A stretch of 64,000 nt of DNA from assembly GCA_029204225.1 (NCBI GenBank), contig CM055107.1:9107472-9171471 (forward strand), in the 5' to 3' direction. A program made the translations under genes and the position numbers. This stretch comes from Diphasiastrum complanatum (lineage: Eukaryota > Streptophyta > Lycopodiopsida > Lycopodiales > Lycopodiaceae). Shown here piece by piece: positions 46,991 to 61,544 of the stretch; the stretch's first letter is position 1, and every line of letters begins with the position of its first letter. The notes beneath the pieces were generated by a model that had not been told where the DNA came from, did no database searches, and saw only the letters and a list, made by a program, of their open reading frames with translations.

Positions 46991-47979
46991 GTGTAACCTT
47001 TCTTAATCAATCTAAAGAAGTTGTGAAAATTCTATTTCCTAGATGAAGAAGGGAAGAAAAAAAATCTTGACCTACAAAGAATCATTGATGTTCTAAATCT
47101 AAAGTTGCAAGAACTTTGTTCACTAAGTAAAACTGAAAAATTATAAGAAACTTACTAAGGTCAATTGAAAAATAAATTGTTGGAGGATCGTGGGATTTCA
47201 GCAGGCATCAGCATATACCTAGTTAGATCAAAGATCTATAGAATATATCAGAGATTATTTCAAGTGAAGGTTATTTCTCCGAAAATATCATCGAATCCCT
47301 CGCCAACTTGAAAAAATACTTTGATTTGCCATAAGAACATTCGTCGAGCCTACCAAGCATTTATTAAAATCTACCTCCAATCAAGTAGGTGAAGGTCAAT
47401 TTTTCCAAATTCGTAAAAGCATCTCAATAAACTTTTACCAAAATAGCCAGAGTTAGAGGACCGATCACCAAGAAAATCACTCAAAGAACAGTGTTATGTT
47501 AAACTTCAGAGAGAAGAAAAATAAAAATTCTAAGGTATTTCAAGTCTACAACTTGAGAGCTTGTAGCTATGGTTGATTGCCTTTATGCTAGAGATGATGA
47601 TTCTGGCTTTTATTTTGGAAATACCATAAAACCTATTGTCCTATAATAATATAGAGTCAGTGGTTTGATTGTAGTTAATGTGTACCAGTTTTCATACACG
47701 ATCAATATCAAAAAGTCGTCTTGAAGCGTGTGACAGACTTAATCATATTGGTTTGAGGTGCTTGTTGTCTTAGCAAACTAGGTAAAGCTAATTATTCTGG
47801 ATATCCAAGTCCATGCACCTTACCATCTAGAGCTTTCAATTTTGGTCCATCATGATAACCATACTTGTGATACCTTTGTTGAATAATCCTAGGATTAAAC
47901 GAATAAAATGTGGTCTCGTGGCTGGTACAATTGCACAAATGACAATAAGTATCAACCGGGTGTCGTTTTATTTTTGTGC
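46991..47979. other. Probable decayed copia remainder
   Basis: Nothing is recognised with confidence. Position and base composition suggest continuation of the copia remnant, perhaps ending before the repeat array at 47980. Confidence 0.25.
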
Positions 47980-49090
<1,111 letters not shown>

Positions 49091-49439
49091 AACCGAAAAT
49101 TGGTCGGATTATGTAAAAAATGGTCAGAACTTCAAACGGGTGGTGTTTGCAGGTTTGTGGGCTCGACACGAACCCACAGGTTCATTCACAACTCAATTCC
49201 GACGCCGTTTGACGAGGGGGATGCCACTAAATGGACTATTTCCAACATTTATGAGAACTGGTCCAGTGTCACCGAACGAAGTCCGTTCTTTTGGACCCTC
49301 TGTTTCGTCCTATGTTGCATGCCGAGATGAACCTGCAGGACTAAATCGGGCTCCAAATGATTCAGTACTCACACAAAAACGTGCGTCCGAACCAAAAACC
49401 CTATATGCATTCTTGGGATTCTAGGCCCGTCAAAATTGG

Positions 49440-49770
49440 TCGGATTCAGTAAAAAACGGTTAGAACTTCAGATTTTCTTAAGACTCAATTTTTTTCGAAG
49501 ACTCGAATTTTTTCAAAACTTGAATTTGTCTAATGACTCGAATTTTTCCAAAGACTCGAATTTTTTTGAAGGATCGAAGGACCCTTTGTACTGTCAAGTC
49601 AAATTTTTCAAAAGACTAGATTTTTTCGAAAGACTCAATTTTATCAAAAGACTCGATTTTTTTTTTCCAAAACCTCGAATTTTTTAGAAGACTAGAATTT
49701 TTCCGAAGACTCGAATTTTTTTAAAGACTCGAATTTTTCCAAAGACTCGAATTTTTCAAAGATTCAAATG
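49440..49770. repeat. GACTCGAATTTTT array 1
   Basis: Some fifteen degenerate units of 19-21 bp with consensus GACTCGAATTTTTYCRAA. It contains the marker GGACCCTTTGTACTGTCAAG near 49578. It leads into ATATTCGAGATGCAAGATGT and the Helitron-like terminus at 49852. Confidence 0.85.
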
Positions 49771-49851
49771 TTAGATATTCGAGATGCAAGATGTGCGAGA
49801 TCAGCCATGATCCAAATCCTCTCGGTCGCCACCTAGATCGGCCTCCATTGT

Positions 49852-49878
49852 TCGTCAACGACGGGCACTCTTTACTAG
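49852..49878 (+). mobile_element. Helitron-like 3' terminus 1
   Basis: A small hairpin CGTCAACGACG (49853-49863, with a G:T extension) is followed 11 bases later by CTAG at 49875-49878 and then T. Plant Helitrons end in a GC-rich hairpin about ten bases before CTRR and insert between A and T. The same arrangement occurs at 62648-62675. No 5' TC end or Rep/helicase gene was found. Confidence 0.6.
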
Positions 49879-50105
49879 TATGTATATATGTGTGTGTGTG
49901 TGTGTGTATCTATATATATAAAGATATTTTAGAGAGAGTGTGTAAGGTTGTCGTAAAAAAATTAATCCAGTGCCGCCAAAAGTGTCACACTCTGCCCGCA
50001 AAAAATGTGACCTATTCTAAAGATAAAAGCTAAAAAACGTTTTTGAAAATAAGGTAAAAAAACCAACACAATGAAGCCTTTTTTTTTTACATCCATCTGG
50101 TAGGG

Positions 50106-50156
50106 CGTGTGTAACCCACTCTACTCTCCTATGTCACGCATAGAGTAGGGTGGGTT
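50106..50156. repeat. Inverted repeat (hairpin), arms of about 16 bp
   Basis: GTAACCCACTCTACTC and AGAGTAGGGTGGGTTAC can pair with one or two mismatches around a loop of about 16 bases. Confidence 0.6.
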
Positions 50157-50290
50157 ACCCGTTGCACATCTCCAATCCTTGCACATCTCCTCACGCTCGC
50201 CGTCTTTGCCCGCTGCCTCCCTACTTGCTATCCGTGCATGGTGTATCTCTATCTCGGTCTGGCTCTTGCTCGCTCTCCAAATCTCTAAGC

Positions 50291-50572
<282 letters not shown>

Positions 50573-50791
50573 ATTGCACGCATCATTTGCAACATATATG
50601 ATATGTGCAACGCATTTGTTAATCGTAGACCTTTTTTGCTTATTTTTTTAATTGATTTTTTGCAGAGCCGAGCAGATTCACAACCGTTTTCAAAAAAGCA
50701 GAATCATTGCTGCTAAGAAACAATCGGTTTTGTATTGAAAGTGATTCTTTGGATTCACATATCCACGGAAGCAAGTGATGTTACTAACAGT

Positions 50792-52420
50792 GATTCTTTA
50801 GATTCCTAACTTTTGAAGTAGCTTACTTGCACCATCACCTCTTCACATCTTCATGGAAGCATTTGATATCTTTTCTTCCTTAATCTTCCAACAGGTTAGC
50901 ATCAATCTTAGCAAGGTTTCTATCATCTTCTTACATAATCTGCTTCGTTTCCCTCGAGTCACATAGCTCATAGCTTGCTTCACCATCGCTCATGCACACA
51001 TGATGACTTAGGTTCGCTTGAGGAAGTATAAAGATCAAAGTACTGCTTGAAGTGGCTTCAGCCATGGATACCATACAGTGCTTTGATGGAATAAGCATGG
51101 TATTGGATTGAAGCATGGTGTAATGGATTGTTTTATTTGACCTTCTGCTACATTATTGATGAAAACTCCTCAATTTAGCTTTGGAAGGTGCACCGATCAA
51201 AGTTTTAAAAATACAGATTGAGGTTCTATGATCACCTACTATCCTTCTGGAAGGGTCAGTGCCGGAAGATCTGAAACCTAATTGGTTTCTGATCTGATCT
51301 AATTGGTATCAAGTAGATGTATTCGTTGAGTTGGAGAGGTATTCGTATAATATATCTCTTAGTTAATGTCTGACACAGAAGCAACATCAGGTTAACCCAA
51401 CATGGGTTCTTGCTAGCTATCAACGTCATATTTGAGCTTTTCGACGTAAACCAGAACATGATCTCTTAGTTAATGTTTGACACGGAAGCAAGTGATGTTA
51501 CTAACATGTTACTAACAACGATTCTTTGGATTCTCGACTTCTGATGTAGCTTACTTGCAACATCACCTTTTCACATCTCCATGGAAGCAAGTGATTCTTT
51601 GGATTCACATCTCCACGGAAGCAAGTGATGTTACTAACTAGCGACTGATATTCCCATTTTATTTATACTCCCATTCAAATCCTCCTTTCTTGGATCTGGT
51701 TTGTCTCTCTCTTTCAATAGCTTTGATTTAATAACTTTGGTAACTACACGCAATCAAACCAGTGTCTTCTGATGCACCCGATTAGAACGTCCAAACCACA
51801 GAAGCATCTGATACCTTTTCTTCCTTAATCTTCCAACAGGTTAGAATCGATCTTAGCAAATAGTTGTATTCGTTGAGTTGGAGATGTATTCGTATAATAT
51901 ATCTCTTAGTTAATGTATGCTTTCCTTCCGTATAATATATTTGCTAGTTAATATTCTTAGTTCTTTTGTAGGTCTCTTAGTTTTATGTGAACTATACATG
52001 CAACGTGAAGAAGGACCAACGATTCTTTGGATTCCCTACTTCCGATGTAGCTTACTTGCAACATCACCTCTTCACATCTCCATGTAAGCAAGTGATTCTT
52101 TGGATTCACATCTTCACGGAATGTATTTGTAGTGTATTCGTTGAGTTGTTGACTGATCTTAGCAAGTAGAAGATTCTGACACATCTACGATTTCGATTCA
52201 TGTCTTCTAATGTGATTCCGACCATGTCATTGAAAAAATCATGTGTTTTCTCAACTCGCTTCACGTGGCAAAGCTCAAATATGAAAGTATTATACATGAT
52301 CGCATCCCATTGACACATCTACAATTCTGATCAGAACTACACCCGATCAGAACGTCCAAACCAATGATTCTTTGGATTCTCGACTTCGAATGTAGCTTAC
52401 TTGCAACATCACCTCTTCAA
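50792..52420. repeat. Four dispersed copies of a 75-bp repeat
   Basis: Copies start at 50792, 51520, 52021 and 52365. Each reads GATTCTTTGGATTC, then TGTAGCTTACTTGCAACATC and ACCTCTTCACATCTCCATGG with variants. The sequence between them repeats other phrases (GTATTCGTTGAGTTGGAGA, CTTCCTTAATCTTCCAACAG), so the whole region was built by repeated duplication. No coding sense recognised. Confidence 0.85.
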
Positions 52421-53149
52421 AGCCTTGCAAATGCTCTTGGCACGTCTCAACCATTGCTCAATGCAAGCTCTAACACGCCTTCCAGATGCTATGTATCGTT
52501 TTCTGCCTACTATAACACCTCTGTTGTGTTGTGCAAGACTTGTGCATGTGGTTGCACGATAATGCAGCAGCCCACCTGTGTTACTATGGATCGCACAACA
52601 TGAAGAAGGTTGGTTTCATCATGTTTCTAGCGACTGATATTGTGTATGCACGATCAGGAGTTTTTGTGCTACGTCAAAAGCTCTTTTGGAGCATAAATTT
52701 TTTTTAATCCGATTTTATCTTCAAATGGCACGTCCTCTTCTTGCTTAGGCTTGCGTGATTTTCATGTCATAATAGGATTCATGATTCCTAACATAATAAG
52801 CCTTTTGATTCATGCCTATTATCGTTTAACAAGATGTAGAAGCTTTGAACAAATCATGTGCTTTCTCAACTTGCTTCACATGGCAAAGCACATGATCGCA
52901 TCCCACTGACACATCTACAATTCCGATCGGAACTACACCCAATCAGAATTACTCATCGATAACTTATCCAACAAAAACAACTCAAGGAACACATCTCCAA
53001 CGAACACATCTTCACGGAAGCAATTCATTCATCTTAGCAAGTAGAAGACTTGACACATCTATACTTCCAATTCACGTCTTCTGATGCGATTCCAACCGTG
53101 CCATTGAACAAATCATGTGTCATTGACCTCGCCCGCTCTTTCTCGGGTC

Positions 53150-53654
<505 letters not shown>

Positions 53655-53735
<81 letters not shown>

Positions 53736-53773
53736 TTGAAATTGAAATTGAAATTTATTAGCAAATATCACAT

Positions 53774-53847
<74 letters not shown>
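53655..53847. repeat. Two (GA)n tracts (79 and 72 bp)
   Basis: 53655-53733 and 53776-53847, separated by a 42-bp spacer containing repeated TTGAAA. Opposite strand sense to the (TC)n at 53153. Confidence 0.95.
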
Positions 53848-53850
<3 letters not shown>

Positions 53851-53959
53851 CAACTTCTACGACGTACCCGTAGGACCATTAGACACATCGCTATTAATGT
53901 CTACAAAGTACCCATAACAAGGGAAGTTATAAAATTAGTATATATTGTCCTATATGTTA

Positions 53960-53963
53960 TATG
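53960..53963. other. Target-site duplication, left (TATG)
   Basis: TATG before the left LTR matches TATG at 60123-60126. A fifth base (A) matches if it is shared with the LTR-terminal A, so the duplication is 4 bp, or 5 bp with ambiguity. Confidence 0.6.
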
Positions 53964-54645
53964 TGTAAAAATCACAGCAAATAAGGATCCTAAAACACTT
54001 GAAATGATGAGGGAAACAATAGATTATGATTTCATAAGATTAGCACAAGTTGAACCATCAAAATCCATAAAAAATCTATGCTTGAACCTCACTAAATGGC
54101 CCAAATCCTTGAAGAAGGCTTCACACGTGTGAAAGTACGGCCTCCCACAGTCTGAGTACTCTACACCAGACCTACATTCAATCCTATAATCATTAGTAAT
54201 CACAAGTACTCAAACAATTATGAACATAGAGAGCAATTGCACCATTATGAGAGAAAAAACATGAAATTGCTTGATTGATTTTGGTGAGATATCATCACCT
54301 ATATATACATGATCCATCACGGTTTTGGGCAGGTATGAGTAGCCCTAAACCTATCCTTGATGCTAATTTTGGTGGATCTTTCATCCCTACCAAGTTAGGG
54401 TTGGAATCTTGGATATTTCTCAACAATGCAAAAATTACCAAAAATAGCTCCTATTTTTTCTCTCTTGTATCTAAGCATAATTTGGACTCATTCCAAAGGT
54501 TCTAACACTTAGGTATACTTGAGAACATCCTTATGAATGTAATCCTAAGCTATTTGGCACGTGTGACAAGCCACATCATGACCATCTAACTATTTACAAG
54601 TCATATGACCAAAACTAGTCAAGCTAGAATTGTGAATTTTTAACA
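53964..54645 (-). repeat. 3' LTR of the copia element
   Basis: Plus-strand TGTAAAAATCACAGC...GAATTTTTAACA, 682 bp, matching 59441-60122. The ends carry imperfect inverted repeats (TGTTAAAAATTC on the minus strand). Confidence 0.95.
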
Positions 54646-54656
54646 CTCCTCCTCAC
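54646..54656 (-). promoter_or_regulatory. Polypurine tract of the copia element
   Basis: Minus strand GTGAGGAGGAG directly before the 3' LTR. Confidence 0.85.
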
Positions 54657-54659
54657 TAT

Positions 54660-57600
54660 CTAGCTTGGTTCAATCATTGCTTTACTAATCACTCCAAGTG
54701 ATGATCTGAACTTCATAAAAGGTGTCTTTTGAAGTGGCTTAGTAAGTAGATCAGCTACACATTCATTGCTTGGAGCATGCTCCAAAGCAATCTCCTTGGC
54801 TTGCACCATTTCTCTCACAAAGTGATGGCGTATCTCAATGTGCTTAGATCTTGCATGGAAGAGTGGGTTAGATGCAAGGTGTTGGGCTGATATATTGTCA
54901 TTGTAGATGATTGGTGCCTCCTCTGAATCCATGATCTTTAGTTCCACCAATAATCTCTTGATCCAAAGTACCTCCTTTTTAGTGGTTGTCAAAGCTTTGT
55001 ACTCGGCCTCGGTTGAAGATATAGATATAGTTTCTTGCTTTTTTTGAAAGCCATGAAACCACACCTTCTCCTATGAAAGTTGAATAGGCACTTGTTGATT
55101 TCCTATCCCTCTTGTCCCCTGCAAAATCTAAATCACTAAATGCATGAAGGTTAATCACATCTCCTCTATATAGAATCCCAGAATCCAATGTACCCGAGAT
55201 GTATCTTAGAATCCTCTTAGCCTTTTTCCAATGGATATTCAATGGCTTTTGCATGGATTGGCTCAACCTACATACACTAAAGCTAAGATCTGGTCTAGTT
55301 ATAGTGATCTACATTAAGGAGCCTATAAGTTGCCTAAACAAAGTGATGTCCATGAAGGATCTTTCATCATCTTCATTTGGCACTTTTACATCTTGCTCCA
55401 TTGGTGTGTCAACACTTTTGCATACTTCCATCTTAAACTTCTTCAAAAGACTTTGAGCATAGTTTACTTGACTTATAAAGATAAAGTTAGACCCTCTAAG
55501 TACTTCTATGCCTAAGATGAAGTGAAGACACCCTAGATCTACCATCTTGAACTCTAAGGATAGATCTATCTTGATTTTTTCAATACCATCAACACTATTT
55601 CCACTAATGATGATGTCATCTACATAAATGAGTAAAAGCACAATACCAACATCATCAAACTTAATGTAAAGAGTGGGATCATATTCACTTTGAACAAAAG
55701 AAAGTGAAATAAGATAGCAATGTAGTCTTGAATTCCAAGATCTCGAGGCTTGCTTCAAGCCATAGATGCTTCTTTGGAGATGGCATACTTTGTTCTCCAT
55801 TCCATGCTTGATGAACCCTTGTGGCTGCTCCATATAGATATACTCCTCCAAAAAACCATTCAAGAAAGCATTAGAGACATCCATTTGACATAGAATCCAT
55901 CCAAAATGTGATGCAAGTGCAATGATTAGCCTTATTGTGACCATCTTGGCCATGGGTGCAAAAGTTTCCTCATAGTCTATCCCTCTCTCTTAAGCATAAC
56001 CTTTTGCAACTAATCTTGCTTTATGTTTGTTAACACTCCCATTTGCATTCAACTTAAGCTTGAAGACCCACTTGCATCCTATTACATTCCTTTGAGGTCT
56101 CTCAACAAGCAACCAAGTTTCATTCTCAATCAAGGCATCATACTCATCCAACATAGCTTTATACCATTCTTTGGAGTTCAATGCATCTTCAACATTCGAC
56201 GGTTCTTCAAAACTAGATAAAGCATAAGAAGTGGATGAGATACCCTCAACTTGTTGTCCTTTGCCTTGATATGTGAGCCTTGATGGCTCCACTTTTGCCT
56301 TTGAAAATCTCCTTGGTGTGATAGGTGGGTTTGGTGCTTGCTCCTCCATGAGATCCTCCTCAAAACCAAGATCTTGCTCCTCGGCCATCTTCTTCTTGAT
56401 TGTTGGAGCACTTGAGCCTTCTTCAAGCATATGCATATGATGTTCATCAAAGATGACATCCCTTGAAGCAACAAATTTGTTCAAGGATGGGAGATAGACT
56501 TTGTAGCCCTTGCTTGAGCTTGCATATCCAAGCATGATCCCTCTTGTGGAAGATGGATCCTCCTTGGTTCTTGTTTCCAATGGCACATGCACATAACATA
56601 TACACCCAAAAACTTTCAAGTGATTAAGATTGGGTTTCTTTCCATACAACATCTCATAAGGAGTTTTGCCTTCAATTGCTTTGCAAGACACCCTATTCAT
56701 CAAGTAGTTTGCACATACAAGAGACTCACCCCAAAAGGATTTGGGCAAACAAGCATCTAATCTTAAAGCCTTAGAACATTCACATAATGTTCTATTCTTT
56801 CTTTCAGCAACTCCATTTTGTTGAGGAGTGTAAGGACAAGAAGTCTTTTTCTTGATCCCTTCCTCCTCACAAAAGGCCTTGAACTCATTGGAGATGAATT
56901 CTCCACCATTGTCACTTCTAAGAATCTTGATGCTATGATTATGATGCTTTTCCACAAACAACTTGAACTTTACAAAAGTATCAAATACTTGAGACTTGAA
57001 GGAAAGTAAGAACACCCAACAATATCTTGAGTAGTCATCAATGAAGGTTAAAAACATGGATGAACCTCCATTAGATTTGGTGCTAGCAATGTGCACATCC
57101 GAGTGTATGAGTTCAAGAGGATGAGATGACTTTGTGATGGAGTTAGGAAACACCTTCTTATGTGCCTTGGATAAGGCACAAGCTTCACAAACCTTGTCTT
57201 CCTTCCCAATAGACCTTGGTAGGCCTAAAGCATACTCCTCCTTGATCATAGCCTCCATGGAACCTGAGTTGACATGTCCAAGTCTTTTGTGCCATAAAGT
57301 AAAGGTAGATATCTTGCTCTTCTCGGCCAACATGACAACATTAGTATCCACAAATGCATCCAGCTTATAAAGTTTGCCAAGTCTAGTGCCCTTAGCCACT
57401 ATCTTACTCTTCTTCTTGATGAAACATTCATTTGAAACAAAGTCAACATTGAAACCATTGTCTACCATTTGGCCAACACTTAGTAGATTCTTTGTTATTG
57501 TAGGAATGTACAAAACACCTTCTATGTTGATCTTTTTGGAAGATCCTAAGTAAAGGAGAATGCTACCAACTCCTTCAATCTTACAAGCTTCATCATTTGC

Positions 57601-58629
57601 TGTATAGATAGACTTTATAGGTCCATCATAAGATAAGAGAGAAGAGAAAAACTCCCTTTTACTAGTCATGTGTGAACTAGCACCCGAGTCAATCCACCAA
57701 GGATCTTGTCCTTTGAAGCTTGTTGAAGAAAATATGGACATCATGAGAGAGTCCTCATGTGAACTCTCCTCCTCCTCCTCTTTGCTCATGTTGGCTTGGC
57801 TTTGATCTTGCTTCCTCTTGAAGCATTCCGAGACATAATGCCCCATCTTGCTACAATAGTAGCACTTCACCTTTAATTTGTCCTTCTTGACTTTGGTGGT
57901 TGATGGAGATGCCTTTGAGGGTCCTTCTTGATCCTCAAGCTTTGTAGACTTCTTGAATGTTGATCCTTTGCCTTTGGACTTGCCTTTGCCTTTGGTGAAG
58001 AGAGCTTGGTCATCTCCACCTTGGATGGAAAGCCTATCCATCCTCTCTTGCATTTGGCTCCTTCTTGATTCCTCGGCCATGAGTGTGCCTTGGAGTTCTT
58101 CAAGTATGGGTAGCTTACCCATAATTGCATATCCCTGAACCAAATTGTCAAATTCAAAGCTTAGTCCATTCAATATGAGTTGAACAAGCTCTTCATTTTT
58201 TATAGGGTCACCTATAAAGGCTAGCTCTTTGTTCAATTCCTTTACTCTTAGGACAAAAGTATGTGCACTCTCTCCTTTCTTTTGATAGCTTCTATAGATT
58301 TGATTCTTCAAAGCTAACATTCTAGTTTGGTTCTTGGATTCATAGACCTTTTGCAAAGTCTCCCAAGCATCTTGAGCTGAAGTGCAATCTCCTACCTCTC
58401 TTAAGAGTTCATTTGCAACATTCATTTTTATGCAATGTAGTGCAACATTGCACCTCTTGATGTATTTGGCTTTTTCTTGAGGATGAATAGGTTCACCCTC
58501 CTTACCATTTACAATTTCCATCAGATCTTGCATGATCATGATAGATTTCATTCTAACTTTCCATATGGAATAGTTAGTTTTGTTGAGCCTTTCATTAGTA
58601 TCCAAAAGATATGCATTTATAGATGCCAT
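54660..58629 (-). pseudogene. Ty1/copia Gag-Pol polyprotein with two stops and a frameshift
   Basis: Starts at ATG 58629 (MASINAYLLDTNERLNKTNY). Domains in order: UBN2-type Gag (about residues 10-200); CCHC knuckle CYYCSKMGHYVSEC (254-267); protease WWIDSGASSHMT (about 310-321); pre-integrase LWHKRLGHV (about 443); integrase with FIDDYSRYCW (about 525), LRSDNGGEF (about 567) and NGVAERKNR (about 602); reverse transcriptase from KWVFKLKLNANG (about 850) with YVDDIIISG (about 999); RNase H ending SSTEAEYKAL and ADLLTKPLQKTPF. Breaks: TAA at 55992-55990 where related proteins have Gln (GYA-stop-ERGIDY), TAG at 55311-55309 in place of Tyr (GSLM-stop-ITITRPD), and one extra A in a 7-A run near 55041. 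Total length is 1,323 codons plus one base, so nothing large is missing. Confidence 0.95.
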
Positions 58630-59428
58630 CTAGTCTCCTAATCAAGGACTTGACACAAATGAAGGCTACTTCTGTTGATTTGATTGAAGGTCTACCTTAT
58701 CCCACTTCTTAGGGACCTGAAAAGATTAGTAATAGACTTCCTATAAAGATCTAAGAATGATCTCTAACAAAATCAAATCATAGAATACTAGAAACAATGC
58801 ACTTGCTTGATTGAAGTAGACAATACTAGTAGAATTGCCCCTCTTTCTAAAAAGAACATTAAAGCTTCCAAATGATTTGATCAAGAGTGAATTTCAGCAA
58901 CCTAATATACTTCCAAAATCACTTGTAAAAGATCTAAATGGAACTTAATGAGGATGCAACACAATCTACTATCCAATCACAAGCAAAAAATGATCAAAAT
59001 TGATGAAAAATTGATCTAATTTGGTGCATAAGTCAAGCAATGGTTGGACTGAATCTAAATCACTTTAGGAGGTGTCTACTACACCTTAGAATAGCCTTGA
59101 AGAGTCCCCAAAACTCTGATCTTCCCTCTCCTTGAATACTAGAAAGCCTCCTCTATGAAATCACCTCCAAAACTCGCTTAGAAATCAATGCTTGGAGCAA
59201 GCAAAACTTGCTATCTTGGTAATGTGAATTGAATTCAACTTTGCCTCTGGTTTTAGACACCTAAACACCTGCAAATGCAGTCACACAACACCAATCTCCA
59301 ATGTATTTGACTCACTTTGAGTTCTAGAATCAATACTAGATGTTAAGATCCAATCTACACAAGATTTAGATCAAAAATTGTGATCAAATTGAATGAAAAC
59401 CAAGGATTTAGCTCATTTCAGCCTTTAG
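58630..59428 (-). other. Untranslated leader of the copia element
   Basis: About 800 bp between the primer site and the ATG, with no recognisable domain. Long for a copia leader but not exceptional. Confidence 0.7.
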
Positions 59429-59440
59429 GCTCTGATACCA
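59429..59440 (-). promoter_or_regulatory. Primer binding site, initiator tRNA-Met
   Basis: Minus strand TGGTATCAGAGC directly abutting the LTR end (...TTTTTACA). Confidence 0.92.
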
Positions 59441-60122
59441 TGTAAAAATTACAGCAAATAAGGATCCTAAAACACTTGAAATGATGAGGGAAACAATAGA
59501 TTATGATTTCATAAGATTAGCACAAGTTGAACCATCAAAATCCATCAAAAATCGATGCTTGAACCTCACTAAATGGCCCAAATCCTTGAAGAAGGTTTCA
59601 CACGTGTGAAAGTACGGCCTCCCACAGTCTGAGTACTGTACCCCAGACCTACATTCAATCCTATAATCATTAGTAATCACAAGTACTCAAACAATTATGA
59701 ACATAGAGAGCAATTGCACCATTATGAGAGAAAAAACATGAAATTGCTTGATTGATTTTGGTGAGATATCATCACCTATATATACATGATCCATCACGGT
59801 TTTGGGCAGGTATGAGTAGCCCTAAACCTATCCCTAATGCTAATTTTGGTGGATCTTTCATCCCTACCAAGTTAGGGTTGGAATCTTGGATATCCCTCAA
59901 CAATGCAAAAATTACCAAAAATAGCTCCTATTTTTTCTCTCTTGTATCTAAGCATAATTTGGACTCATTCCAAAGGTTCTAACACTTAGGTCTACTTGAG
60001 AACATCCTTATGAATGGAATCCTATGCTATTTGGCACGTGTGACAAGCCACATCATGACCATCTAACTATTTACAAGTCATATGACCAAAACTAGTCAAG
60101 CTAGAATTGTGAATTTTTAACA
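59441..60122 (-). repeat. 5' LTR of the copia element
   Basis: 682 bp, same length as the 3' LTR, about 13 substitutions and no indels noticed. Confidence 0.95.
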
Positions 60123-60519
60123 TATGTCATCCTTCTTAAGCTTTAAAATTACATCATTCCATTATCTACCTCCAAGTGATTTTGACCAAGGTTATATATA
60201 ATTACAAATGACAATAAGCTACAATTTGATCCAATTATAAGGCCTATTTGTTAGTTAGACATGACTTTCAAACATTGATGCACATAGGAGATGCATAAAC
60301 ATGTCAAGTTCTACAAGGATACAAAAGAGCTAATGTGAACATACCATTCTAAATTCTCAAATAATATCATCTTACGCTTGGAACTATATATTAAGCTTTT
60401 CAAAATCTAGAATTGAAATCCACATGTTTGTTCTTTCTTTCACTACGGATGTCTGTGTGTAAGTGTGAGTGGGCTAGAGGAGGAGAAAAGAAATGGGGTG
60501 GAGTAGATGAGGCTATTGG

Positions 60520-61370
60520 GGTCGAATTTTTCCGAACACTCGAATTTTTTGGAACGACTCAAATTTTTGGAACGACTTGAATTTTTGGAATGACTCGAAT
60601 TTTTTTGAAGACTCGAATTTTTTCGATGACTTGAATTTTTTCAAAAGACTCAAATTTTTCCGAAAGAGTCGAATTTTTCGGAAGACTTGAATTTTTCAGA
60701 AAACTCGAATTTTTACAACGGCTCGAAAGATTCGAATTTTTTCGATGACTCAAATTTTTCCAGACTTGAACTGTTTGAAAGACTCGAATTTTTTCAAAGA
60801 CTCGCAGTTTTGGAACAACTCGAATTTTTTGAATGATTCAAATTTTTCCGAAGGATCGAATTTTTCAAGTGACTCGAATTTTTTCCAAAGACTCAAATTT
60901 TTCAAAGACTCAAATTTTTCCAAAGGATCCAATTTTCAAATGACTCGAATTTTTCCAACGACTAGAATTTTTCCAAAAAATTGAATTGTTCGAAAGACTA
61001 GAATTTTTCCAAAGACTCGAATTATTTCCAAAGGATCAAATTTTTCCAATGACTCGAATTTTTCAAAGACTCGAATTTTTCCAAAGGATCAAATTTTTCA
61101 AATGACTCAAAAACACGAATTTTTCCAACAATTCGAATTTTTCAAAAGACTCGATTTTTTTTCAAAAGCTCTTCCAAAGACTCGAATTTTTCTAAAGACT
61201 TGAACTGCCAACTCAATTTTTTTCGAAGGATCCTTTGTATTGTCAAGTCGAATTTTTCAAAAGACCCGTACTTTTTCGAAGACTCGAATTTTTCTAAAGG
61301 TTCAAATTTTTTCAATGACTCGAATTTTTTCCAAAGACTTGAATTTTTCCAAAGACTCGAATGTTAGATA
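60520..61370. repeat. GACTCGAATTTTT array 2
   Basis: About 40 degenerate units of 19-21 bp (GACTCGAATTTTTYCRAA). Marker CCTTTGTATTGTCAAGTCG near 61229, then ATATTCGAGATACAAGATGT and CACCTAGATCGGCCTCCATT as in array 1. Confidence 0.88.
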
Positions 61371-61544
61371 TTCGAGATACAAGATGTGCGAGATCGGCCA
61401 TCATCCAAATCATTGGCCGCCACCTAGATCGGCCTCCATTGCTCGTCAACAACGGGCACTCCCCTCCCAAACAATGTGACATTGTCCTCCCCTCCCTTAG
61501 GCCCCTCCCCAAAACAACTGCCCTTCCCTTCAGCCCTCCAGATA

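Larger units (their letters stand above)
53964..60122 (-). mobile_element. Full-length Ty1/copia retrotransposon, nearly intact
   Basis: A 6,159-bp element on the minus strand with two 682-bp LTRs ending TG...CA, a tRNA-Met primer site, one long gag-pol frame and a purine tract. The LTRs differ by about 13 substitutions by eye (near 2 percent), so insertion was fairly recent compared with the other elements here. The frame has two stops and one 1-bp insertion, so this copy is not autonomous as it stands. Confidence 0.95.

Noticed and set aside
55990-55992. Programmed stop-codon readthrough in the copia polyprotein
   Set aside because: The stop lies inside the reverse transcriptase, at a position where related proteins have Gln, and other lesions are present. 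Simple mutation is more likely.
60559-61370. Apparent repeat proteins with FEKFESLEKI or FSKDSNF motifs on both strands
   Set aside because: The 19-21 bp DNA unit changes frame continually, both strands and several frames look equally open, and the translation follows the DNA period. It is satellite DNA.
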